Shown here: positions 8,606 through 16,618 of the stretch, in pieces
Layout: every line of letters begins with the position of its first letter
Position numbering within the stretch: the stretch's first letter is position 1
The notes under the pieces: model-generated
The model's input: the letters and a program-made list of their open reading frames with translations, nothing else
The model's database searches: none
Told to the model about the DNA's origin: nothing
DNA from: Chitinophaga sp. GbtcB8
GTDB lineage: Bacteria; Bacteroidota; Bacteroidia; Chitinophagales; Chitinophagaceae
Assembly: GCF_019091455.1 (NCBI RefSeq)
Contig: NZ_JAGXJN010000013.1
Span: 96,482 to 160,481, forward strand
DNA length: 64,000 bases
Direction: 5' to 3'
Program-made: the position numbers and the translations under genes

Positions 8606-8797
8606 GGAGTTAGCTATTAGCTGTTAGCAGTTAGAGGGCGTAGAACGCAGGGGAGTAGTGTAGCGGTTAGGAACATACACCTAATGGGCGATTGTTAGGC
8701 ATATATATTATAGAACAGCAGGAAAAGCATATAGCATAACCTAGGAGAAGCGGCCATCAACTGCTAACAGCTAAAAGCCAACAGCTAATTGCTAACT
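8606..8797 (+). repeat. 0.2-kb intergenic repeat, left copy
   Basis: Ends are period-7 arms of the word TAGCNNT (8606-8634) and its complement (8759-8797), so the element can fold on itself. Its interior shares, in inverted order with the copy at 10708, the exact words GGGGAGTAGT, ATACACCTAATGGGC, ATAGCATAACC and AGCGGCCATCA. It runs into the ruvX stop codon. Not coding; MITE-like in form. Confidence 0.65.
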
Positions 8798-9206
8798 ACT
8801 TGTACTGCAAGTACTCCTGAAGTAAAACAGTGGCGCTGATCTCATCCACCAGGGCCTTGTTCTGCCGGTCTTTCTTTTTAAGGCCGCTATCTATCATGGA
8901 ACGGAAGGCTATTTTGGATGTAAAACGCTCGTCTATTTTTTTCACCGGCATATCCGGGAAATTTTTGTGCAGGATGCGGATACATTCAGTGACCAGGGCA
9001 GTAGCATCTGTAGCATTACCATCCAGGCCCTTGGGCTCGCCAATAATAATTTCAGACACCGTTTCCTGCGCAAAGTATTTTTTCAGGTAAGGGATCAGGT
9101 CGTGCGTAAGCACCGTCGTTAACCCGCTGGCAATCAGCTGCAGCGGATCTGTAACGGCCAGGCCGGTCCTTTTTTTTCCGTAATCAATGGCCAGAATGCG
9201 CCCCAT
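8796..9206 (-). CDS. ruvX: RuvX/YqgF-family Holliday junction resolvase-like nuclease
   Basis: 136 residues, RNase H fold. The first acidic residue is in ILAIDYGKKRTGLAV (residue 7), followed by the GEPKG loop, DERFTSKIA near 95 and the closing DEISATVLLQEYL. E. coli YqgF acts in 16S rRNA 5'-end maturation; a resolvase role was proposed from structure. Stop codon embedded in the repeat element. First ATG chosen because the first strand begins at once. Confidence 0.9.
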   Translation of the reverse strand: MGRILAIDYGKKRTGLAVTDPLQLIASGLTTVLTHDLIPYLKKYFAQETVSEIIIGEPKGLDGNATDATALVTECIRILHKNFPDMPVKKIDERFTSKIAFRSMIDSGLKKKDRQNKALVDEISATVLLQEYLQYK

Positions 9207-9232
9207 AATTGTTTGTAAGATGCGTTAAAAAT

Positions 9233-10099
9233 TTACCCGATGATCAGCATATCGCTGATCACAAATACGGCATATACCACGCTGGCAATACCATTGGTGG
9301 TCATAAAGGCCAGGTTTACCCGGCTCAGATCATGCGGTTTTACCAGCAAATGCTGGGATATTAGCATAATAATGAACACGCCGGCGCCTATCCAGTACAG
9401 CCAGTGAAAATGCCCTATTACACCAATGCCCAGCACAATAATGCCGGCTATGATGTGCAGCACTTCGGAAAAGCGCAGCGCGCCTGGTTTGCCCAGCCAG
9501 GCTGGTATGGAGTTAAGGGATTGGGAACGGTCAAATTCCTCATCCTGCAGGGCATAAATAATATCAAAGCCCGATACCCAGCAAAGCACCAGCACCGATA
9601 CCAGTACCGGCAGCAGGTCAAAATAACCGGTTACGGACAGGAAAGCCCCAATGGGCGCCAGGGACAGGCCCAGGCCCAGCACAAGATGGCAGAGCGCCGT
9701 AAAACGTTTGGTATAACTATACCCCAGCACCACCAGCAGCGCTACAGGCGACAGGAAAAAGCAAAGACGGTTAATGAACCAGCTGCACAGCATGAACAGC
9801 GCGGCATTGGCGATTACAAAGAACAGGGCATTACCCGGCGCTATGATACCGGCAGGAATTTCCCTTTTCGCAGTACGCGGGTTCCGTTTGTCAATATCCG
9901 CATCCAGCCAGCGGTTAAAGGCCATGGCAGCGCTGCGGGCAAATACCATGCACAGCACAACCAGCACAAACTGCTGCCAGTGAAAAGGTTGCTGCGCCTT
10001 TATAGTAGCCATAAAAAAACCGGTCATGGCAAAAGGCATGGCAAAAATGGTGTGACTGAACTTTACCAGCGAAAGGTATTTATTAACGGTGCTGATCAT
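9233..10099 (-). CDS. ubiA: UbiA-family prenyltransferase (4-hydroxybenzoate or MqnP type)
   Basis: 288 residues, eight to nine membrane helices. Both Asp-rich prenyl-diphosphate sites are present: NRWLDADIDKRNPRT near 62-76 and YALQDEEFDR near 183-192. The family attaches an isoprenoid chain to an aromatic ring. In Bacteroidota the likely role is menaquinone synthesis by the futalosine route (MqnP) rather than ubiquinone; the sequence alone does not settle this. It lies 26 bases downstream... in the transcript upstream of ruvX, so the two may be cotranscribed. Confidence 0.85.
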   Translation of the reverse strand: MISTVNKYLSLVKFSHTIFAMPFAMTGFFMATIKAQQPFHWQQFVLVVLCMVFARSAAMAFNRWLDADIDKRNPRTAKREIPAGIIAPGNALFFVIANAALFMLCSWFINRLCFFLSPVALLVVLGYSYTKRFTALCHLVLGLGLSLAPIGAFLSVTGYFDLLPVLVSVLVLCWVSGFDIIYALQDEEFDRSQSLNSIPAWLGKPGALRFSEVLHIIAGIIVLGIGVIGHFHWLYWIGAGVFIIMLISQHLLVKPHDLSRVNLAFMTTNGIASVVYAVFVISDMLIIG

Positions 10100-10120
10100 G
10101 TTTTTTGAGCTTTTGGCTTT

Positions 10121-10157
10121 TAGCTATTAGCTGCTAAAAGCTAATGGCTAATAGCTA
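10121..10157. repeat. Hairpin of period-7 repeats between ubiA-like and methyltransferase genes
   Basis: TAGCTATTAGC (10121-10131) pairs perfectly with GCTAATAGCTA (10147-10157). The right arm includes the stop codon of the methyltransferase gene. The word TAGCNNN is the one used in the flanking 0.2-kb elements. It could act as a transcript-end or processing hairpin. Confidence 0.6.
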
Positions 10158-10685
10158 TTTTTTCAACTTTGCAAAGATATCCCAAACCACAATACCGGCG
10201 CTCACGGAAATGTTGAGGGAGTGTTTCATACCGCTCTGCGGTATCTCAATACAACCATTCACCAGCTGCATCACCGCAGCATCCACACCCGACACCTCAT
10301 TGCCGAAAACAAGCGCCAGCGGCTGGTTGGCAGGTGGTGTAAATGCATCCAGCATTATGCTTTGTGCAGCCTGCTCTACAGCCATTACGGCATAACCGGC
10401 AGCCTGTAATTGCTGTACGGCATCCAGCGTGGTGGGTAGGTATTGCCAATCCACTGTTTCAGTAGCGCCCAGGGCGGTTTTGTGAATATCCCGGTGTGGC
10501 GGGGTAGGCGTGTAGCCGCAAAGCACCATGCCCTGTAAAAGAAAAGCATCGGCGGTACGGAAAACCGATCCTACGTTATGCATGCTCCGCACATTATCCA
10601 GCACCAGCACCAGCGGCGTTTTATCCGCTGCTTTGAACTGGTGGATGGTTTTACGCCCCAACTCATCCATGGTTAATTTACGCAT
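10155..10685 (-). CDS. SPOUT (TrmH/SpoU) family RNA methyltransferase
   Basis: 176 residues. SpoU motifs: motif 1 LVLDNVRSMHNVGSVFRTADAF near 24-45, motif 2 LALVFGNEVSGV near 125, motif 3 IEIPQSGMKHSLNISVSAGIV near 146-166. These form the trefoil-knot S-adenosylmethionine site for 2'-O-methylation of tRNA or rRNA; the substrate is unclear. I start at the ATG at 10685; a TTG nine bases upstream is in frame but overlaps the promoter. TATCTTTG ends six bases before this ATG, so the message is probably leaderless. Confidence 0.88.
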   Translation of the reverse strand: MRKLTMDELGRKTIHQFKAADKTPLVLVLDNVRSMHNVGSVFRTADAFLLQGMVLCGYTPTPPHRDIHKTALGATETVDWQYLPTTLDAVQQLQAAGYAVMAVEQAAQSIMLDAFTPPANQPLALVFGNEVSGVDAAVMQLVNGCIEIPQSGMKHSLNISVSAGIVVWDIFAKLKK

Positions 10686-10691
10686 AGAGCG

Positions 10692-10699
10692 CAAAGATA
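10692..10699 (-). promoter_or_regulatory. -7 element directly before the methyltransferase start
   Basis: TATCTTTG on the minus strand, six bases from the ATG. Transcription would begin at or next to the start codon. Confidence 0.55.
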
Positions 10700-10707
10700 G
10701 GAGAATA

Positions 10708-10919
10708 AGTTAGCAGTTGGCTGTTAGCTGTTAGCCGTTAGTGGCTGATGGCCGCTACTCTAGGGTTATGCTATTACTGCACGCTATTGCTTATGCCAAT
10801 TGCCCATTAGGTGTATCTTCCTGGCATATACCATCCGCTGCTACTTCCCTATACTTCACTACTTCCCTACGTACTACTCCCCAACAGCTAACAGCTAATA
10901 GCTAACAGCCAGCTGCCCG
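10708..10919 (-). repeat. 0.2-kb intergenic repeat, right (inverted) copy
   Basis: Inverted relative of 8606-8797. Shared exact words in reverse order: TGATGGCCGCT (10746), GGTTATGCTAT (10764), GCCCATTAGGTGTAT (10802) and ACTACTCCCC (10873). The ends are period-7 arms (TTAGCNG and CTAACAG words). Together the two copies bracket ruvX, the ubiA-like gene and the methyltransferase gene. Confidence 0.65.
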
Positions 10920-10943
10920 CTGCCAACTATGGACTGCATTTAA

Positions 10944-10951
10944 TATATTTG
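10944..10951 (+). promoter_or_regulatory. -7 element directly before mutS
   Basis: TATATTTG lies six bases before the mutS ATG, the same spacing as for the divergent methyltransferase gene. This argues for a leaderless message and for the ATG at 10958. Confidence 0.55.
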
Positions 10952-10957
10952 CCCCCT

Positions 10958-13561
10958 ATGGCTAAAAGCAAATCAGAAGAAACCCCATTGATGCAGCAGC
11001 ACAATGCCATTAAGGCAAAATATCCGGATGCCGTGCTGCTTTTCCGGGTGGGCGATTTTTATGAAACGTTTAACGAGGATGCCGTGATCGCTGCACGGGT
11101 ACTGGGCATTGTATTAACAAAAAGAGCCAACGGCGCCGCTTCTTATGTGGACCTGGCGGGCTTTCCACACCATGCGCTGGATACTTACCTGCATAAGCTG
11201 GTAAAGGCTGGCTACCGGGTAGCGGTATGCGATCAGCTGGAAGATCCCAAGTCTGTAAAAGGTATTGTAAAACGGGGCGTTACGGAAATGGTAACACCCG
11301 GTGTGGCCGTAAATGATAAGCTGCTGGAAAATGCCAGCAACAACTTTCTTGCCGCCGTGCACTTTGGCAATAATAATACGGGTGTAGCTTTCCTGGATAT
11401 CTCTACCGGCGAGTTCTTTATAGCACAGGGCAACCTGGAATATATTGACAAGCTGCTGCAAAGTTTTAAACCCGCAGAGGTAGTGTTTGCCAAACCCCAG
11501 CAAAAACATTTCCGCCAGCATTTTGGCAGCCGCTTTTATACCTACACGCTGGATGAGTGGATCTTTACCACGCAATACAGCCAGGAAATATTACTTAAAC
11601 ATTTTGGTACGCACTCCCTGAAAGGTTTTGGTGTAGCCGACCTGGAAGAGGCGCATATTGCTGCAGGCGCTACCCTGCATTACCTGCGCGATACAGAGCA
11701 CCCGCATCTGCAGCATATTACCGGCATACAGCGTATAGACCAGGATGATTTTTTGTGGATGGACCGCTTTACCGTGCGTAACCTGGAGCTCATGAACAGC
11801 AGCGTGGAAAACGGGCATACGCTGCTGAATGTGCTGGATAATACAGTATGCCCCATGGGCGCCCGCCTGCTGAAACGCTGGCTGGTATTTCCGCTCCGCG
11901 ATCCGCAACAGATCAACGAACGGCTGGATGTGGTAGAGTACTTTATTAAAGAAACCGACCTGGCCAAAAACCTGCAGCAACACCTGAAACAAGCCGGCGA
12001 CCTGGAAAGGCTGGTATCTAAGATACCGCTGAAAAAGATCAATCCACGGGAGGTAATGCAGCTGGCCAGATCCCTGCAGCAGGTGCATGCCATACAGGAG
12101 CTGTTAGTTACTACCAGCAATACCTACCTGCAACGCCTGCACGCACAAATGGATCCCTGCCCGGCCATACTGGACCGTATCTTACAACAGGTAACAGATA
12201 CGCCGCCGGTACTGGTAAATAAAGGCGGCACCATCCGGGAAGGGGTGCATACAGAGCTGGACAAGCTCCGGATGATAGCCAGCTCCGGCAAGGAATACCT
12301 GCTGCAGATCCAGCAAAAAGAATCAGAAGCTACCGGCATTCCCTCCCTGAAAGTGGCCTTCAACAATGTGTTTGGCTATTACCTGGAAGTAACCAATGCC
12401 CATAAGAATAAAGTACCTAACAGCTGGATCCGGAAACAAACCCTGGCCAATGCAGAGCGGTACATTACACCGGAGCTGAAGGAATATGAAGAGCAGATCA
12501 CCGGAGCAGAAGAAAAAATACTGGCCCTGGAAATACAGCTGTTTGATGACCTGCTGCTGGCTTTACAGGAATACATAGTGCCCATGCAGCAAAATGCACA
12601 AGCCATGGCGCGCATAGATTGCCTGTTATGTTTTGCTGGCAACGCGCTGCAATACAAATACCGGCGCCCGGTGCTTACAGATAGCTTTGAGCTGGATATT
12701 AAAGAAGGCCGCCACCCGGTAATTGAACGCGGCCTTCCGGCCGGTGAGAGTTATGTGGCCAACGATATTTTACTGGACCAGGAGCAACAGCAGATCATTA
12801 TCCTTACTGGTCCTAACATGAGCGGTAAATCGGCCCTGCTGCGGCAAACAGCGCTTATTACGCTGATGGCGCATATGGGTAGTTTTGTACCTGCCAGCAG
12901 CGCTACCATTGGTTTAACGGATAAGATCTTTACACGTGTAGGCGCTTCCGATAACCTGAGCGGCGGAGAATCAACCTTTATGGTGGAGATGAACGAAACC
13001 GCCAGCATCATCAACAACATTACACCCCGCAGCCTGGTGATCCTGGATGAAATAGGCCGCGGCACCAGCACCTACGATGGTATTTCCATTGCCTGGAGCA
13101 TTGTGGAATACCTACATGATATGACGCCGCATAAACCCAAAACATTATTTGCTACGCACTATCATGAGCTGAATGAGCTGGAAAATAAACATAGCCGGGT
13201 AAAGAACTACCATATCACCAATATGGAATCCGGCAATAAAGTGATCTTCCTCCGTAAGCTGGCGCCGGGCGGCAGCCGGCATAGCTTTGGTATTCATGTA
13301 GCCCGTATGGCAGGTATGCCGCCTGCTTTAGTGAACCGTGCCAATGAAGTGCTGGCGCAGCTGGAAGAAAAACATATTGAAGCGCCGCTGCAGCATAACA
13401 TTAAACAAATAGCCAACTCCACCAAAGTGCAGCTTAGCATTTTTGATGCGCATAGCGATACCTTTAAACAGATCCGGGATATGCTGGAGCATGTGGACAT
13501 TAACCGCTTAACACCGGTAGAAGCGCTGCTGAAGTTGAGCGAGATCAAGGGGCTACTATAA
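10958..13561 (+). CDS. mutS: DNA mismatch repair protein MutS
   Basis: 867 residues, normal for MutS1. The mismatch-reading Phe-x-Glu motif is in VGDFYETF near residue 35. Connector, lever and clamp domains follow, then the ATPase: Walker A TGPNMSGKSALL near 615, signature loop DNLSGGESTFMVEMNE near 665, Walker B LVILDEIGRGTST near 690 and the switch ATHYHEL near 730. The C-terminal ~50 residues carry the dimerisation helices. It finds base mismatches and recruits MutL. No mutL lies in the window. Confidence 0.97.
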   Translation: MAKSKSEETPLMQQHNAIKAKYPDAVLLFRVGDFYETFNEDAVIAARVLGIVLTKRANGAASYVDLAGFPHHALDTYLHKLVKAGYRVAVCDQLEDPKSVKGIVKRGVTEMVTPGVAVNDKLLENASNNFLAAVHFGNNNTGVAFLDISTGEFFIAQGNLEYIDKLLQSFKPAEVVFAKPQQKHFRQHFGSRFYTYTLDEWIFTTQYSQEILLKHFGTHSLKGFGVADLEEAHIAAGATLHYLRDTEHPHLQHITGIQRIDQDDFLWMDRFTVRNLELMNSSVENGHTLLNVLDNTVCPMGARLLKRWLVFPLRDPQQINERLDVVEYFIKETDLAKNLQQHLKQAGDLERLVSKIPLKKINPREVMQLARSLQQVHAIQELLVTTSNTYLQRLHAQMDPCPAILDRILQQVTDTPPVLVNKGGTIREGVHTELDKLRMIASSGKEYLLQIQQKESEATGIPSLKVAFNNVFGYYLEVTNAHKNKVPNSWIRKQTLANAERYITPELKEYEEQITGAEEKILALEIQLFDDLLLALQEYIVPMQQNAQAMARIDCLLCFAGNALQYKYRRPVLTDSFELDIKEGRHPVIERGLPAGESYVANDILLDQEQQQIIILTGPNMSGKSALLRQTALITLMAHMGSFVPASSATIGLTDKIFTRVGASDNLSGGESTFMVEMNETASIINNITPRSLVILDEIGRGTSTYDGISIAWSIVEYLHDMTPHKPKTLFATHYHELNELENKHSRVKNYHITNMESGNKVIFLRKLAPGGSRHSFGIHVARMAGMPPALVNRANEVLAQLEEKHIEAPLQHNIKQIANSTKVQLSIFDAHSDTFKQIRDMLEHVDINRLTPVEALLKLSEIKGLL

Positions 13562-13686
13562 TTAATAAGGGTATTTGCGCAAGATCTCATGCTTAAGGGG
13601 TATTACAGCATCCATTCATCATACTTAAATTACTGTTTTATGTAAAATGAACTTAATTGATAATGTAATAATTAAATTCATTTTCA

Positions 13687-13732
13687 TTAACATCTGATTA
13701 GCGCTATAATTATATCAGCTGCCTTATTTTTG
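13687..13732 (+). promoter_or_regulatory. Conserved promoter of small RNA copy D
   Basis: The block TTAACATCTGATTAGC (13687-13702), 22 bases, then TATTTTTG (13725-13732). Identical block and spacing to copy B, on the opposite strand and 12 kb away. AT-rich similarity extends upstream from about 13652. Confidence 0.6.
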
Positions 13733-13738
13733 TTACAG

Positions 13739-13880
13739 AGAGATGCAATGGTATGTGTTACATACCAATAAACAGCCCGAAAGGGCTGTTTATTATCAAC
13801 ATTCTGCAGACCTATAAGGATGAGAGAGTAATAGCGTGCCTGCACGCAAAACGGCAGCCCATCAGGGCTGCCGTTTTTTA
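13739..13880 (+). ncRNA. Candidate small RNA, copy D, with two hairpin pairs
   Basis: After the promoter comes TGGTATG/CATACCA (13749-13767), then the hairpin AAACAGCCC/GGGCTGTTT (13770-13791), followed by a poor T-run. The layout then repeats without a promoter: GAGAGAG, the hairpin GCGTGC/GCACGC, and a strong terminator AACGGCAGCCC/GGGCTGCCGTT with six T ending at 13880. Either a short and a long RNA are made, or a unit was duplicated. With 13562-13686, where I see no gene, this fills the space between mutS and rluD. Confidence 0.55.
13850..13880. terminator. Strong bidirectional terminator between small RNA D and rluD
   Basis: An 11-bp perfect GC-rich stem, 4-base loop ATCA, flanked by A-run and T-run. 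It can end the plus-strand RNA and the minus-strand rluD transcript. Confidence 0.85.
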
Positions 13881-13921
13881 TTAAAATTATTTGCAGAAAG
13901 CTTTGTTTTATAGGGTTACTA

Positions 13922-14992
13922 CTATTCCTCCAGTGGCCGTGCAGCTACATACCGCCGCCATTTTTCCAGCACATTTTTAAAATCATCCGGTAACGGGCTT
14001 TCAAATTGTATAGGTTGCCGGGTGCGGGGATGAATAAAACCCAGGGTCTGCGCATGCAGCGCATGGCGGGGAATAACCTCAAAACAGTTTTCTATGAACT
14101 GTTTGTATTTGGCAAAAATGGTTCCTTTTACAATGCGGTTCCCCCCGTAGGTATCATCATTGAACAAAGGGTGCCCAATGTGCTGCATGTGTACCCGTAT
14201 CTGGTGCGTACCGCCGGTTTCCAGCCGGCAGGCAATAAGGGTTACGTAATTAAACCGTTCCAGCACTTTATAATGGGTAATAGCTTCTTTGCCATACTCG
14301 CCATCCGGGTAGGCGTCCATGATCTTGCGGAATCGCTGGTGCCGGCCCACATGGGCTACTATGGTACCTTCGTCCTCCTCAAAATCGCCCCACACCAGGG
14401 CCAGGTAACGGCGCTGTACGGTATGGTCAAAGAACTGTTTGGCCAGGTCGGTCATAGCCTTATCTGATTTGGCTATCACCAGCAGGCCGCTGGTATTTTT
14501 ATCAATGCGGTGTACCAGGCCAAAGCGCGGTATCTCCGGTATTACGGCTGTGCGGGAATTTTCATCGCCCAGGTACCAGGCCAGCCCGTTCACCAGGGTG
14601 CCGGTATAGTTGCCGCAGCCGGGATGCACCACCAGGCCTGCGTGTTTGTTGATGATCATGAGGTCATCATCCTCGTAAACAATATCCAGCGGCATATCTT
14701 CCGGCAATACTTCCAGGCTTTCCGGGTTTTTGCTGGAATAAACGATAATGCGGTCGCCGGGTTTTACCTTATAGTTGGATTTTACAGGTTTTTCATTCAC
14801 CAGCACCATGCTGTTTTCACAAGCTTGTTGGATCTTATTACGCGTAGCGCCTTCCACCCGGTTCATCAGGAATTTATCAATGCGCAGGGGCTCCTGGCCT
14901 TTATCAACCTGTATATTTACCCGTTCGTACAGTTCCTCACTGCCTTCCCCGTTGTCCAGCTCATCTTCCAGTTCCGGTAATACTTCCGCCAT
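13922..14992 (-). CDS. rluD: RluA/RluD-family pseudouridine synthase
   Basis: 356 residues. An N-terminal acidic tail is followed by an S4 RNA-binding domain at about 35-95 (LRIDKFLMNRV ... VLVNEKPVKSNYKVKPGDRI). The synthase domain follows with the catalytic Asp in HRIDKNTSGLLVIAK near 160-175, and the RLETGGTHQIRVHMQHIGHPL motif near 258. Members make pseudouridines in 23S rRNA (positions 1911, 1915, 1917 in E. coli for RluD). Substrate by family only. TACTTTTG about 20 bases upstream marks its promoter. Confidence 0.92.
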   Translation of the reverse strand: MAEVLPELEDELDNGEGSEELYERVNIQVDKGQEPLRIDKFLMNRVEGATRNKIQQACENSMVLVNEKPVKSNYKVKPGDRIIVYSSKNPESLEVLPEDMPLDIVYEDDDLMIINKHAGLVVHPGCGNYTGTLVNGLAWYLGDENSRTAVIPEIPRFGLVHRIDKNTSGLLVIAKSDKAMTDLAKQFFDHTVQRRYLALVWGDFEEDEGTIVAHVGRHQRFRKIMDAYPDGEYGKEAITHYKVLERFNYVTLIACRLETGGTHQIRVHMQHIGHPLFNDDTYGGNRIVKGTIFAKYKQFIENCFEVIPRHALHAQTLGFIHPRTRQPIQFESPLPDDFKNVLEKWRRYVAARPLEE

Positions 14993-15011
14993 GTGTGCTT
15001 TAAAATTTTTG

Positions 15012-15019
15012 CAAAAGTA
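15012..15019 (-). promoter_or_regulatory. -7 element of rluD
   Basis: TACTTTTG on the minus strand, 19 bases before the ATG. No clear -33 element. Confidence 0.5.
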
Positions 15020-15078
15020 CGGCTATTTTCGCGCACCCTGGCAGTGTTGAACGCTTATCTGCCATATCAGCACGTTTT

Positions 15079-15267
15079 CTCCATACAACCACTTCCCCTC
15101 ATTCTGCTGCAGGATGTTATCTTCCTGATCCGCCGTCTTGCCCCTTTCTCCGGATCCCGTAGATCCAGCCTACTCCATACAGCCACTACCCGCCATCCTG
15201 CTGCTACTTTGTTATCCTTCCCGGTCCGCCGTCTTGCCTCCCCTTCTCCAAATCCGGTAAATCCAGC
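15079..15267 (+). repeat. Tandem imperfect duplication of about 94 bases
   Basis: Unit 1 (15079-15169) and unit 2 (15173-15267) both start CTCCATACA, both contain CCGCCGTCTTGCC in the middle and both end in GATCCAGC or AATCCAGC. They differ by substitutions and small gaps. The end of unit 2 runs into the lipB promoter. The stretch is pyrimidine-rich and not coding. Confidence 0.65.
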
Positions 15268-15268
15268 G

Positions 15269-15276
15269 TAAATTTG
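15269..15276 (+). promoter_or_regulatory. -7 element directly before lipB
   Basis: TAAATTTG, four bases from the ATG. A transcript starting at normal spacing would be leaderless. Confidence 0.5.
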
Positions 15277-15280
15277 CAGC

Positions 15281-15994
15281 ATGAAACAACAGATCAATGT
15301 AGATGATTTAGGCCTGATCGATTACCAGCAAGCCTGGGACTACCAGGAGAACCTGTTACAACAGAATGTGCGTATTAAACTGGATGCCAGCCGCGCTGCG
15401 GTTGCCACTCCGCCCGCTACTATACATCACCTGCTTTTTTGCGAACACCCGCCTGTATATACCCTGGGTAAAAGCGGCCATATGGAAAACCTGCTCATTA
15501 ACGAGCAGCAGATGAAGGAGAAGGCTATCAGCTTTGTACCCACCAACCGGGGCGGGGATATTACCTTTCATGGCCCGGGCCAGGTAGTAGGTTACCCCAT
15601 CCTGGACCTGGAATACTTTTTTACAGACCTGGGCCGCTACCTGCGCTCCCTGGAAGAAGTGATCATTTTAACCCTGGCTGATTATGGGATCGCTGCCGGC
15701 CGTTCCAAAGGCGAGACCGGCGTATGGCTATCGCCGGAAGACCCGGCCACTGCCCGTAAGATATGCGCTATGGGAGTACGCTGCAGCCGCTGGGTAACTA
15801 TGCACGGTTTTGCGCTGAATGTAAATACTGACCTTAGTTATTTTAACCATATTATACCCTGTGGCATTACCGATAAAAAGGTAGCCTCCATGCACGAGGA
15901 GCTGGGCGGCCCGGTACCGGTAGAGGAGGTAAAAGTCAGGCTGCAAAAGCACTTTGGAGAAGTATTTGGTGCTGAGCTGATGGTTAAAGTGTAA
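15281..15994 (+). CDS. lipB: Octanoyltransferase LipB
   Basis: 237 residues. Moves octanoyl from acyl carrier protein to lipoyl domains in lipoic acid synthesis. Motifs: TNRGGDITFHGPGQVVGYPI near 87-106, the catalytic Lys in RSKGETGVWL near 145, and the catalytic Cys in PCGITDKKVASM near 192. The first ATG is fixed by the promoter four bases upstream. lipA is not in the window. Its stop lies 11 bases from the end of the convergent gene at 16006. Confidence 0.95.
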   Translation: MKQQINVDDLGLIDYQQAWDYQENLLQQNVRIKLDASRAAVATPPATIHHLLFCEHPPVYTLGKSGHMENLLINEQQMKEKAISFVPTNRGGDITFHGPGQVVGYPILDLEYFFTDLGRYLRSLEEVIILTLADYGIAAGRSKGETGVWLSPEDPATARKICAMGVRCSRWVTMHGFALNVNTDLSYFNHIIPCGITDKKVASMHEELGGPVPVEEVKVRLQKHFGEVFGAELMVKV

Positions 15995-16005
15995 TGCCCC
16001 GTGGT

Positions 16006-16536
16006 CTAACTTATTGTATAATAGCCCGGTGTCCCAATTCCGATGGTCCAGAAGTTCCTGGCTTTTTCAAGGTCTTCATCAAGTAATTCCCGGTTGTCTT
16101 CATATTCACCGCTCTCTTTCATTTCAGCGATGCTTTCCTGCACTTCTTTTTCCGTGAACTCCCGCCAAACACCAACTGAGATATTCACAAAGCCGTAGCA
16201 GTACTCCGCTTCAGAGTCATCTACCGGACCCTGATTTTTTTCTGAAAGCAGGGCCAGAAGATTGTCTGCGCCAACCCGGAAAGGATCGATCCCATAGAGC
16301 GATAACTGTGTTTTTTCGGGAACAGGGCCGTAAATAAACTCTATAAATTCAACCATACCAGACTTATCAAAATCAATCCGGCACTCATAGTCATCATAAA
16401 ACGACCGGCTGTCGTCCGAATGATTGCCAGGTTTTCCCAGTATTTTTTCAATAGCAGATCTGGACTGGCCTAAATTGATGGCGCCAACACCTGGAATGTC
16501 AATCCCTTGTAAGGGGAGGATAGTAATAGTTGTCAT
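16006..16536 (-). CDS. Small soluble protein of unknown function
   Basis: 176 residues, acidic, no signal peptide and no membrane helix. I do not recognise the family. Features: GVGAINLGQSRSAIEKILG at 16-34, a common motif of small beta-rich proteins of this shape, then IDFDKSGMVEFIEFIYGP and an acidic helical stretch near 135-160. The layout resembles small immunity-type or SMI1-like cytosolic proteins, but no toxin gene is adjacent. The gene stands alone with its end close to the end of lipB. Confidence 0.6.
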   Translation of the reverse strand: MTTITILPLQGIDIPGVGAINLGQSRSAIEKILGKPGNHSDDSRSFYDDYECRIDFDKSGMVEFIEFIYGPVPEKTQLSLYGIDPFRVGADNLLALLSEKNQGPVDDSEAEYCYGFVNISVGVWREFTEKEVQESIAEMKESGEYEDNRELLDEDLEKARNFWTIGIGTPGYYTIS

Positions 16537-16618
16537 AGTATATTGTTTCCCTACTAGATCCCATGTTTTTCCCTAGTACATCCCTAGTGAAGTTCATGTC
16601 AGGCCTCTTATTTCACTC

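Noticed and set aside
8606..10919. Composite transposon or insertion sequence carrying ruvX-ubiA-trmH
   Set aside because: No transposase gene or remnant and no clear target-site duplication; the ends are degenerate repeats rather than defined IS ends.
16006..16536. Immunity protein of a toxin system
   Set aside because: The protein has the size and acidity of such proteins, but no toxin or effector gene is adjacent, so the label would be a guess.
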